Shown: positions 10,715 through 18,554 of the stretch, piece by piece | How the letters are laid out: every line of letters begins with the position of its first letter | Numbering within the stretch: the first letter of the stretch is position 1 | Assembly: GCA_903813345.2 (NCBI GenBank) | Contig: CAIIXF020000013.1 | Location: forward strand, 629,714 to 659,916 | Direction of reading: 5' to 3' | DNA from: Owenia fusiformis | Taxonomy: Eukaryota; Annelida; Polychaeta; Sabellida; Oweniidae | DNA length: 30,203 nt | Position numbers and translations under genes: made by a program | Notes under the pieces: model-generated | What the model was told of the DNA's origin: nothing | Seen by the model: the letters and a program-made list of their open reading frames with translations, nothing else | Database searches by the model: none

Positions 10715-10760
10715 AGGAGGCCCCATCGGGGGGCCTCCTATCAATTTTGTAGATATTATT
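10715..10760 (+). repeat. Family B 5' terminal module, copy 2
   Basis: Same 25-bp hairpin at 10715-10739 followed by ATCAATTTTGTAGATATTATT. It is identical in the stem and downstream 18 bases to copy 1, and the separating sequence is TTATTATTATTCTTTATTC-like microsatellite. Identity between copies implies recent insertion or duplication. Confidence 0.6.
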
Positions 10761-10806
10761 AGGAGGCCCCATCGGGGGGCCTCCTATCAATTTTGTAGAT
10801 ATTATT
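10761..10806 (+). repeat. Family B 5' terminal module, copy 3
   Basis: Same hairpin at 10761-10785 and ATCAATTTTGTAGATATTATT after it, with exactly 46 bp from the start of copy 2 to the start of copy 3. It abuts a family A 5' module at 10807. Confidence 0.6.
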
Positions 10807-10851
10807 AGACTCCAGATGAAAATCTGGAGTCTATTGCTTTTGCCAGTTTTC
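10807..10851 (+). repeat. Family A 5' terminal module
   Basis: A perfect 11-bp stem, AGACTCCAGAT (10807-10817), loop GAAA, ATCTGGAGTCT (10822-10832), is followed by ATTGCTTTTGCCAGTTTTCC and then TATTATTC. AGACTCCAGA is the exact inverse of the TCTGGAGTCT found just upstream of all fourteen family A 3' hairpins. Confidence 0.62.
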
Positions 10852-10857
10852 CTATTA

Positions 10858-10858
10858 T

Positions 10859-10894
<36 letters not shown>

Positions 10895-10896
10895 TC
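10858..10896 (+). repeat. (CTTT)n microsatellite
   Basis: About nine uninterrupted CTTT units immediately inside the family A 5' module and upstream of the head CCGAACACTTTTTCTCAGC. It occupies the position that is TTATT/CTT-rich in the other units. Confidence 0.9.
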
Positions 10897-11149
10897 CGAA
10901 CACTTTTTCTCAGCAACTAGAAGAACTTACTTAAATCTGCTAACATAGTTAACTAGGTAATGAAACCTAGTTTCTGGGAAATTAGGTCAACTTTTTATCT
11001 AGGTCAAAGGTCAAGAACTAGGTCAAATCGTGGGTTTTCACTATTTTACAAGTTTTCTCAGTCGTCCTTCGGTATTTTTGCTCCGGGTTTTTTTCATCAT
11101 GTTCCTTAGAAAAAAAGCTAATTCCGTAAGGCAAATCGTTTTTTGATTA

Positions 11150-12890
11150 CTCTTACCGATTTTGAGAAATGACGTCCGTAAAGTAGGTCAGAACATGAAA
11201 AGTTCTCCAAATTCAACGTGTGAATTATCAAATAAGTGTAGAATTATCTCAGGAATCCGAATCTGCAAACAAAATTTCGATCCGACTACCGGTTCAGAAG
11301 TTATAGCATTTTGAAATCTCAAAATCGCTAAATTTGGTGCCCCATGTTAAGTCAATGGGGAAAAAGACTTCTTCGAAGTGTAAAATACGAGATATAGACT
11401 GAGTACAGCTTAACATAATGAAAGCCTATAAAAGAAGGGGACCTCGAAGGCTATCTAGCTTTAAAATTTGGACAGCAAAATGCCTAGGTCAAAATCTAGG
11501 TCAAATTTATAGCATTTTTTATTTTTACGATTCTGACACTACACTTAAATAATTTGCTTCAAAATTTTGTATACAGGTAGCAAAGAGTGTGCTTATAGTG
11601 ATAGCCTTTTGCCGTCAGAAAGTATTTTGACCCACTTTTGAGATATGATGTCCGAAATGTAGGTCAAACTAAAAAGTTAACCAAATTTTACATATGAACT
11701 ATGAAATAAGTGTAGAATTTTCTCAGGAATCTGAATCTGCAAACCAAATTCCGATCCGACATCTGGTTCGAAAGTTATGGCGTTTTGAAAATTTTGAGAA
11801 AAATCGATCTGTTGATATCCTGATAGAAAGTCAAGGAAAAAAGATTTTTTTGAAGTGTAAAATACGAGATATAGATTGAGTACAGCTTAAGATAATGAAT
11901 TCCTATAAAAGAAGGGGACCTCAAAAGCTACCTAGTTTCAATATTTGGACACCAAAATGCCTAGGTCAAAATCTAGGTCAAATTCATAGTTTTTCCTTAT
12001 TTTTGCGATTCTGGCACTACACTTTTAGGATTTGCTTCAAAATTTTGTATACAGGTAGCAAACAGTGTGCTTATAGTGTTAGCCTTTTGCCGTCAGAGAG
12101 TATTTTGACCCACTTTTGAGATATGGTGTCCGTAAAGTAGGTCAAAATAAAAAATTCTCCAAATTTTACATATGAGTTATGGATTAAGAGTAGAATTTTC
12201 TCAGGAATCCGAATCTGCAAACCAAATTTCGATCCGACTTCCGGTTCCAAAGTTATGGCGTGTCCAAAAAGTAGGTCAAAATAAAAATTCGCCAAATTTA
12301 ACGTATGAGTTATGAATAAGGGGTAGGTCAAACTAAAAAGTTAACCAAATTTTACATATGAACTATGAAATAAGTGTAGAATTTTCTCAGGAATCCGACT
12401 CTTTAAATCAAATTTCGATCCGACTTCCGGTTTGAAAGTTATGGCGTTTTGAAATTTCGAGAAAAATCGATCTGATGTTATCCTGATAGAAAGTCAAGGA
12501 AAAAAGATTTTTTTGAAGTGTAAAATACGAGATATAGATTGAGTACAGCTTAAGATAATGAATTCCTATAAAAGAAGGGGACCTCAAAAGCTACCTAGTT
12601 TCAATATTTGGACACCAAAATGCCTAGGTCAAAATCTAGGTCAAATTCATAGTTTTTCCTTATTTTTGCGATTCTGGCACTACACTTTTAGGATTTGCTT
12701 CAAAATTTTGTATACAGGTAGCAAACAGTGTGCTTATAGTGTTAGCCTTTTGCCGTCAGAGAGTATTTTGACCCACTTTTGAGATATGGTGTCTGTAAAG
12801 TAGGTCAAAATAAAATGAGTTATGAATTAAGGGTAGAATTTTCTCAGGAATCCAAATCTGCAAACCAAATTTCAATCTGACTTCCGGTCA
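11150..12890 (+). repeat. Core monomer array, family A, with recent duplication
   Basis: Three monomers with landmarks near 11527, 12005 and 12668. The last step includes the 663-bp tandem duplication annotated separately. The array breaks at CTTCCGGTCAAAAATTCC, joining the tail inside the core hairpin motif. Confidence 0.78.
11659..12811 (+). repeat. 663-bp recent tandem duplication
   Basis: GTAGGTCAAACTAAAAAGTT starts both copies (11659 and 12323), and the sequence then runs in parallel at an offset of 663-664 bp until about 12811. The stretch 11895-12119 and its copy 12558-12782 translate identically over 74 codons. The left copy ends with GGGGTAGGTCAAAC, so the break lies in the recurrent GTAGGTCAAA word. 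Unequal exchange between repeat copies is the simplest explanation. Confidence 0.75.
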
Positions 12891-12892
12891 AA

Positions 12893-13107
12893 AATTCCTA
12901 CTTACCTATCTACTTACCTACTCGGCTACCTACTTAGCTACCTACTCAGCTACCTACTCAGCTACTTACTCCGCTACCTACTCAGCTACTTACTCAGCTA
13001 CCTGCTCAGCTGCTTACTCAGCTACCTACTCAGCTACTTACTCAATTACTTAATCATCTACTTACTCAGCTTCCTACTCAGTTACTTACTCAGCTCTTTA
13101 CTCAAGT
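12893..13107 (+). repeat. 12-bp minisatellite, TACTTACTCAGC
   Basis: About seventeen units of 12 bp (TACTTACTCAGC alternating with TACCTACTCAGC). This is the most regular of five such arrays. It replaces the TATCC tract in this tail type, and the flanking 130-bp block of the other four arrays is missing here. Confidence 0.88.
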
Positions 13108-13479
13108 AAATCAATCTGGAGTCTTAAATTGAACTTTGTTCAATTTACAAATCTAGTTATTATTATTCTTTATTATTTATTCTTCCTCCCTCTTTTTCTC
13201 CTACTTCTAGCTAGGTCTGAGTTAACTCTTATATGCTCCTACTAGGAACCTTGGCTGAACTTGGCGGGAAAGGAATTTTTATCTAGGTCAAGGTCAAAGG
13301 TCAAAATCTAGGTCAACTCTAAGTTTTTTTCAAGTTTCTCAAATCCTGACACTACACTTCAATATTTTTGGCTGAATTTTTGCATACAGATAGATATTAG
13401 TATTCTATTAGTCTTAGCCTTTTGCCGTCTAGACAAATTTTGCCTAGATTTTGAGATATTGAAGGTCAAAAAACAGTCA

Positions 13480-14500
13480 AAAAAGGTCATTTTTTAACTT
13501 GCTTCAAATTGACCAAATTTTTTTTTAAAACTCATCTACAAATTCTCAGGATTCCAAATCTGACCTTACTTTTGACCTTTGACCTTTGGTTGACCTTCAG
13601 TGACCTCCGAAAGGTAAAAAAAGTTGATTTTTCAAATCGATTTTCTGGATTCAAATTTAGGTATATTTATTCACAAAAGATCTTCTGAGGTCTAAAAAAG
13701 TAAAATTTGCAAGGTCAAAGGTCAAGGTCATCAAACGAAATCACAAACTGTGTTTTCTAAGTTTCTCAAAATTGGAGACTACAAATCAATTTTTTTTACT
13801 GAAAGTCAGAATATATATTCCTCTAAAGGTTCTACACATATTAGCAATTGACTATTTATTAAAATTTTGCTCCAGTTTTGAGATATTAGAACTCAAAAAC
13901 TGAAAAAAGGTCAAATTTCAAAATTTTTCAAGGTCAAATTTCAACTTGCTCTAAATTGACCAAACTTTTTTTTAAAAAGCATCTACAAGATCTCAGGAAC
14001 TCAAATCTGACCTTAGTTTTGAACTATGACCTTTAGTTGACCTTCAGTGACCTTCGAAAGGTCAAAAAAGTTAATTTTTCAAATTGATTTTCTGGATTCA
14101 AATTTAGGTTTCTTCAATCAGAAAAGATATACTGAGGTCTAAAAAAGTAAAACCTGTAAGGTCAAAGGTCAAGGTCATCAAACAAGATCACAAACTGTGT
14201 TTTCTAAGTTTCTCAAAGTTTGTGACTACAAATCAATATTTTTGAATTAAAGTCAGGATATATATTCCTCTAAAGGTTTTACACATAATAACAATTGATT
14301 ATCTATTAAAATTCTGCACCAGTTTTGAGATATTGGACCTCAAAAACTGAAAAAGGTCTAATGTTGAAATTTTTCAAGGTCAAATTTCACATTGCTTCAA
14401 ATTGACCAAACTTTTTTTTAAAAATCATCTACAAGATGCCTGGAGTTCATATATGTCGTTGTATTTAAGATTTGACCTTTGGCTGACCTATAAATGTTCA
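13480..14500 (+). repeat. Core monomer array, family B, two monomers
   Basis: Monomers of about 447 bp, each with TGACCTTTGACC-type inverse sites, TTCTGGATTCAAATTTAGG, GAGGTCTAAAAAAGTAAAA, AGGTCAAAGGTCAAGGTCA, AACTGTGTTTTCTAAGTTTC and ATATATTCCTCTAAAGGTT. The same array recurs at 27480-28490 and 28850-30203. Confidence 0.78.
13712..13730 (+). promoter_or_regulatory. AGGTCA triple direct repeat (DR1 plus DR0) in family B core
   Basis: AGGTCA-A-AGGTCA-AGGTCA, containing TCAAGGTCA, the extended half-site used by NR5A/ERR-type monomeric receptors. An inverse DR1 (TGACCTTTGACCT) sits at 13573-13585. The arrangement recurs in each family B monomer (near 14160, 27728, 28174, 29104, 29550 and 29998). 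Confidence 0.4.
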
Positions 14501-14549
14501 AAAAAGCCTACGGGGCCTCCGTAAGATTGCTTGCAATCTTCTAGTTATT

Positions 14550-14595
14550 AGGAGGCCCCATCGGGGGGCCTCCTATCAATTTTGTAGATATTATT
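14550..14595 (+). repeat. Family B 5' terminal module, second stack
   Basis: Directly after CTAGTTATT, the AGGAGGCCCC/GGGGCCTCCT hairpin (14550-14574) with ATCGG loop is followed by ATCAATTTTGTAGATATTATT. It is identical to the copies at 10715 and 10761 and opens the second stack. Confidence 0.6.
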
Positions 14596-14640
14596 AGACT
14601 CCAGATAAAATCTGGAGTCTATTGCTTTTGCCAGTTTTCT
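14596..14640 (+). repeat. Family A 5' terminal module, second stack copy 1
   Basis: Stem AGACTCCAGAT (14596-14606), loop AAA, ATCTGGAGTCT (14610-14620), then ATTGCTTTTGCCAGTTTTCT and TTATT. Confidence 0.62.
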
Positions 14641-14645
14641 TTATT

Positions 14646-14690
14646 AGACTCCAGATGAAAATCTGGAGTCTATTGCTTTTGCCAGTTTTC
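14646..14690 (+). repeat. Family A 5' terminal module, second stack copy 2
   Basis: Stem AGACTCCAGAT (14646-14656), loop GAAA, ATCTGGAGTCT (14661-14671), then ATTGCTTTTGCCAGTTTTC followed by TTATTATTATT. Identical to the module at 10807. Confidence 0.62.
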
Positions 14691-14701
14691 TTATTATTAT
14701 T

Positions 14702-14748
14702 AGACTCCAGATTGAAAATCTGGAGTCTATTGTTTTTGCCTGTTTTCT
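14702..14748 (+). repeat. Family A 5' terminal module, second stack copy 3
   Basis: Stem AGACTCCAGAT (14702-14712), loop TGAAA, ATCTGGAGTCT (14718-14728), then ATTGTTTTTGCCTGTTTTC. Two substitutions separate it from the other copies. The following TTA tract leads into an intact head, so this module probably belongs to the unit ending at 16486. Confidence 0.62.
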
Positions 14749-14778
14749 TTATTATTATTATTATTATTATTATTATTC
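14749..14778 (+). repeat. (TTA)n microsatellite
   Basis: Uninterrupted TTA repeats between the last 5' module and the head CTTCCTCCTCACC. Every CTAG end in the window is followed by TT from a tract of this kind, so it is a plausible insertion target. Confidence 0.88.
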
Positions 14779-15039
14779 TTCCTCCTCACCAAATTTCTCG
14801 TCAACTATAACAGCTTACTTAATCCAACTAACATGGTTAACTAAGAACTGTATCCGGCTTTCTGGGAAATTAGGTCAAATTTCTATCTAGGTCATAGGTC
14901 AAGAACTAGGTCAAATCTTGGATTTTCAATAATTCACCACTTTTCTCAGTCGTCTTTCAATATTTTTGCTCCAGGTTTTTTTCATCATGTTCCTTGGAAA
15001 GAACGCTAATTCCGTAAGGCAAATCGTTTTTTGATTACT

Positions 15040-16275
15040 CTTACCGATTTTGAGATATTGCGTCCGAAAAGTAGGTCAGAACAAAAAACTCTCCAAATTC
15101 AACATGTGAGTTATGAAATAAGTGTAGAATGATCTCAGGAATCCGAATCTGCAAACCAAATTTAGATCAGACTTCCGGTTCGGAAGTTATGGCGTTTTGA
15201 AAGCTCAAAAATTGCTAAATTTGGTGCCTATGTTAAGTCAATGGGAAAAAAGACTTTTTCGAAGTGTAAAATACAGGATATTGACTGAGTACAGCTTAAC
15301 ATAATGAATGCTTATAAAAGAAGGAGACCTCAAAAGCTACATATCTTCAAAATTTGGACACCAAAATGCCTAGGTCAAAATCTAGGTCAAATTCATAGTT
15401 TTTCCTTATTTTTACGATTCTGACACTACACTTTAATAATTTACTTCAAAATTTTGTATACAGGTAGCAAAGAGTGTGCTAATAGTGTTAGCCTTTTGCC
15501 GTCAGAAAGTATTTTGACCCACTTTTGAGATATGGTGTCCGAAAAGTAGGTCAAAATAAAAAGTTCTCCAGATTCAACGTATGAGTTATGAATTAAGAGT
15601 AGAATTTTCTCAGGAATCTGAATCTGCAAACCAAATTTCAATCCGACTTCCGGTTGGGAAGTTATGGCGTGTCCAAAAAGTAGGTCAAAATAAAAAAATT
15701 CCAAATTTAACATATGAGTTATGAATTTGGGGTAGAATTTTGTCAGGAATCCGGATCTGCAAACCAAATTTCGATCCGACTTCCGGTTCGAAAGTTATGG
15801 CGTTTTGAAAGCTCAAAAATCGCTAAATTTGGTGCCCCATGTTATGTCAATGAGAAAAAGGATTTTTTGAAGTGTAAAATACCAGATATAGACTGAGTAT
15901 AGCTTAATATTCTGAAAGCCTATAAAAGGAGGGGACCTCAAAGGCTATCTAGCTTTAAAATTTGGACGCAAAAATGCCTTGGTCAAGATCTAGGTCAAAT
16001 TCATAGTTTTTCCTTATTTTTACGATTCTGACACTACACTTTAATAATTTACTTCAAAATTTTGTATACAGGTAGCAAAGAGTGTGCTAATAGTGTTAGC
16101 CTTTTGCCGTCAGAAAGTTTTTTGACCCACTTTTGAGATATGGTGTCCGAAATGTAGGTCAAAATAAAAAATTCTCCAAATTTAACGTATGAGTTATGAA
16201 TTAAGGGTAGAATTTTCTCAGAAATCAGAATCTTTAAACCAAATTTCAATCTAACTTCTGGTTAGATAGTTATAG
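15040..16275 (+). repeat. Core monomer array, family A, two monomers
   Basis: Landmarks near 15414 and 16022, with the extra 133-bp sub-repeat between (GTGTCCGAAAAGTAGG at about 15535 and GTGTCCAAAAAGTAGG at about 15669). The longest frame of the window (15441-15767, minus strand, 108 codons) lies entirely in this repeat. Confidence 0.78.
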
Positions 16276-16377
16276 CGGTTTGAAGTCTCGAAAAGTCGAT
16301 ATGATGATATCCCCATGTTAAGCCAATAGAGTCGAAGATAGCCTTCTTAAAAGTTGTCTAAATGTCTATATTCTAGC

Positions 16378-16428
16378 TGACTCAGCTTATTCTGAATGAC
16401 TCAGCTTACAAGTACTGGATGACTCAGC
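16378..16428 (+). repeat. Three TGACTCAGC repeats
   Basis: Perfect TGACTCAGC at 16378, 16397 and 16420, in the tail of the unit ending at 16486. Confidence 0.75.
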
Positions 16429-16749
16429 TTAAAAAAAGTTTTAAATCTGGAGTCTTAAATTGAACTTGTTCAATTTACATGTCTAGTTATTCTTCTTCTT
16501 CCTCCTTCCCAGATTTCTCACCAACTAGAAGAGCTTACTTTAAGCTGCTTACATGATTAACTAGGGAATGTATCTGGCTTTCTGGGAAATTAGGTCAAAT
16601 TTTTATCTAGGTCAAAGGTCAAGAACTAGGTCAAATCCAGTACTTTGCCACTTTTTCCCATTATCTCGGTCGTCCTTCAATATTTTTGATCCTGGTTTTT
16701 TTCATTGTGTTCCTCATAAAAAAGTAGAAAACCTAGGGTCGATTTAGTT

Positions 16750-18146
16750 TTTTGGTATCTCAAACCGATTTCGAGATATCAGTGTCCGAAAACGAGGTCC
16801 AAAAAAAATTTCACCGAATCCAATGTCCAGGATATTAGTCTTATGGGAAATTTTCTCAGGATTCCGAATCTGAAAACCAAATTTCGATCTGACTTCCGGT
16901 TCAGAAGTTATGGCGTTTTGAAAATTCAAAAATCGCTAAATTTGGTGCCCCATGTTAATTCAATGGGAAAAAATATTTTTTTGAAGTGTAAAATACGAGA
17001 TATAGACTAAGCACAGCTAAACATAATGGAAGCCCATAAAAGAAAGGGACCACAAGACCTTCTTTTCATAAAAATTTGGACACCAAAATGCCTAGGTCAA
17101 AATCTAGGTCAAATTCAAAGTTTTTCCTTATTTTTGCGATTCTGACACTACAGATTAATTATATTCTTCGAAAATTTGTGTACATGTAGCCAAGAGTGTG
17201 CTAATAGTGTTAGCCTTTTGCCGTCAGGAAGTATTTTGACCCACTTTTGAGATATGGTGTCCGAAAAGTAGGTCAAACTAAAAAGTTCTCCAAATTTAAC
17301 GTATGAGTTATGAATTAAGGGTAGAATTTTCTCAGGAATCCAAATCTGCAAACCAAATTTCAATCCGGCTTTTGGTTTGGAATTTATGTCGTTTTGATAG
17401 CTCAAAAATCGCTAAATTTGGTGCCCCATGTTATGGCAATGGGAAAAAAGATTTTTTTTGAAGTGTAAAATACAAGATATAGACTGAGTACAGCTTAATT
17501 TAATGAAAGCCTATTAAAGAAGGGGACCTCGAAGGCTACTTAGCTCCAAAATTTGGACACCAAAATGCCTAGGTCAAAATCTAGGTCAAATTTATAGTTT
17601 TCCCTTATTTTTGCGATTCTGACACTATATTTAAATGATTTGCTTTAAAATTTTGTATACAGGTAGCAAAGAGTATGCTAATAGTGTTAGCGTTTTGCCG
17701 TCAGAAAGTATTTTGACCCACTTTTGAGATATGGTGTCCAAAAAGTAGGCCAAAGTAAAAAGTTTTCCAAAATTAATGTATGAGTTATGAATTAAGGGTA
17801 GAATTTTCTCAGAAATCTAGATCTGCAAATCAAATTTCGATCCGACTACTTGTTCTGAAGTTATGGCGTTTTGAGATCTCAAAAATCGCTAAATTTGGTG
17901 CCCCATGTTAAATCATTGGGACCGAATAATTTTTTGAAGTGTAAAAATACGAGATATAGAATGAGTACAGCTAAACATAATGAAAGCCCATAGAAGAAGG
18001 GGACCTCAAAAGCTACTTTCCTTCAAAGTTTGGACACCAAAATACCTAGTTTAAAAAATCTAGGTCAAATTCATAGTTTTTTCTTATTTTGCGATTCTGA
18101 CACTACACTTCAATGATATTCTCCGAAATTTTGTATACTTGTAGCA
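16750..18146 (+). repeat. Core monomer array, family A, three monomers
   Basis: Landmarks near 17136, 17613 and 18091, all short class. The monomer around 17560-18040 is nearly identical to that around 26030-26510 (shared CTTAGCTCCAAAATTTGG and GTTAGCGTTTTGCC variants), linking this unit to the one ending at 27174. Confidence 0.78.
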
Positions 18147-18276
18147 AAAATCGCAATCCGACCCCAGGTTTAGATTCTACGCCATTTTGAAGTTTGAAAT
18201 TCGCACTTGCCAGTATTCACGATGCAGATTGATCAAATATACTTTCAAAAATTCCTGCATACCATACTTTACCTCT
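18147..18276 (+). repeat. Conserved pre-minisatellite tail block
   Basis: About 130 bp with GATTCTACGCCATTTTGAAG, CGCACTTGCCAGTATTCACG and GATTGATCAAATATACTTTC, unrelated to the core monomer. Copies at 21590-21717, 23452-23582 and 26758-26886 are nearly identical. In each it joins the core at the degenerate GCAATCCGA-C-CC motif, so it is a fixed 3' component of this subfamily. Confidence 0.75.
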
Positions 18277-18495
18277 CTACCTACTCAGCTACTTATTTGA
18301 CTACTTACTCAATTACTTAATTAGTTATTACTTACTTAGCAACTTACTCAGCTACTAACTCAGGTACTTACTCAACTACTTACTCAGCTACCTACTCAGC
18401 TATTTACTCAGTTACTTACTCAGCTACTTACTCAACTACTACTAAGGTACTTACTCAGCTAATTACTCAGTTACTTACTCAGCTCTTTACTGATC
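18277..18495 (+). repeat. 12-bp minisatellite, TACTTACTCAGC
   Basis: Degenerate array with TTAATTAGTTATTACTTAC and ACTACTAAGGTACTTACTC variants shared, in the same order, with the arrays at 21718, 23583 and 26887. The shared variant order means the whole array was copied, not independently grown. Confidence 0.85.
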
Positions 18496-18554
18496 TATCT
18501 AGGTAAAATAAATCTGGAGTCTTAAATTGAACTTGTTCAATTTCACAAATCTAG

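Larger units (their letters stand above)
10644..13156 (+). mobile_element. Family A Helentron-like unit behind a 5' module stack
   Basis: It opens with four 5' modules (three family B, then one family A), then a CTTT tract and a head with TTTTTCTCAGCAACTAGAAG and AGGTCA-A-AGGTCA at 11001-11013. Core landmarks lie near 11527, 12005 and 12668. The 663-bp spacing of the last two reflects a recent tandem duplication. The tail joins the core abruptly near 12890 to a 12-bp TACTTACTCAGC minisatellite, then TCTGGAGTCT at 13115-13124, hairpin arms TAAATTGAAC (13125-13134) and GTTCAATTTA (13138-13147), and CTAG 13153-13156. The A-type 5' module nearest the body and this A-type 3' end would make a complete element of about 2.35 kb (10807-13156). 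Confidence 0.68.
13157..14544 (+). mobile_element. Family B Helentron-like unit, two core monomers
   Basis: The head contains CTTCCTCCCTCTTTTTCTCC, TTGGCGGGAAAGGAATTTTT and AGGTCAAGGTCAAAGGTCA at 13285-13303. Two core monomers of about 447 bp are marked by AGGTCAAAGGTCAAGGTCA at 13712-13730 and its copy near 14159. There is no simple-sequence tail. The 3' end has the subterminal motif GGGGCCTCC (14512-14520) within a small TACGG/CCGTA stem, hairpin arms AAGATTGC (14523-14530) and GCAATCTT (14533-14540), and CTAG 14541-14544 directly after the stem. GGGGCCTCC is the exact inverse of GGAGGCCCC in the 5' modules at 10649-10785, which is why a second family is recognised. Confidence 0.66.
14545..16486 (+). 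mobile_element. Family A Helentron-like unit behind a second 5' module stack
   Basis: It opens with one family B and three family A 5' modules, then a TTA tract (about 14750-14778), then a head with CCTCCTCACCAAATTTCTCG. Core landmarks lie near 15414 and 16022 (spacing 608, the long monomer class). The tail has ATGTCTATATTCTAGCTGAC, three TGACTCAGC repeats (16378-16428), TCTGGAGTCT at 16446-16455, hairpin arms TAAATTGAAC (16456-16465) and GTTCAATTTA (16468-16477), and CTAG 16483-16486. With the module at 14702 as its 5' end, the element would be about 1.8 kb. Confidence 0.66.
16487..18554 (+). mobile_element. Family A Helentron-like unit with mosaic head
   Basis: The first about 140 bp of the head (CTTCCTCCTTCCCAGATTTC, AACTAGAAGAGC) belong to the second head type. 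From about 16630 the sequence (CAGTACTTTG, CGTCCTTCAATATTTTTGAT, TTCATTGTGTTCC) is the first head type, so the head looks recombinant. Core landmarks lie near 17136, 17613 and 18091 (about 477 apart). The tail is a 130-bp conserved block plus a 12-bp minisatellite, TCTGGAGTCT at 18513-18522, a hairpin at 18524-18543 with 9-bp AAATTGAAC/GTTCAATTT arms, and CTAG 18551-18554. Confidence 0.65.

Noticed and set aside
10649-10785. GC-rich hairpins followed by T-rich sequence as bacterial Rho-independent terminators
   Set aside because: There are no genes upstream, the DNA looks metazoan, and the hairpin motif has an inverse partner at the family B 3' ends, which the mobile-element reading explains better.
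10713-10916. Lys/Arg/Glu-rich minus-strand frame
   Set aside because: It reads through the (CTTT)n microsatellite and the GGAGGCCCC hairpins; low-complexity artefact.
11895-12119. Identical 74-codon plus-strand frames at 11895 and 12558 (near copy at 23130)
   Set aside because: Identity comes from the 663-bp duplication and shared monomer type; the frame is not open in other monomers.
12893-13107. TACTTACTCAGC array as a CRISPR array
   Set aside because: Units are 12 bp with no unique spacers, and no cas genes are present; it is a minisatellite.
14596-14728. AGACTCCAGAT/ATCTGGAGTCT palindromes as independent MITEs
   Set aside because: No target-site duplication is visible, and the same motif in inverse form marks every family A 3' end, so 5' modules of the larger elements are the simpler reading. 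It is not fully excluded.
15441-15767. Longest open frame (108 codons, minus strand) and its dozen relatives as genes
   Set aside because: They lie wholly in the core monomer, start and stop at different points in each copy, are broken in other copies, and have no recognisable domain or signal. They are kept only as a low-interest finding.
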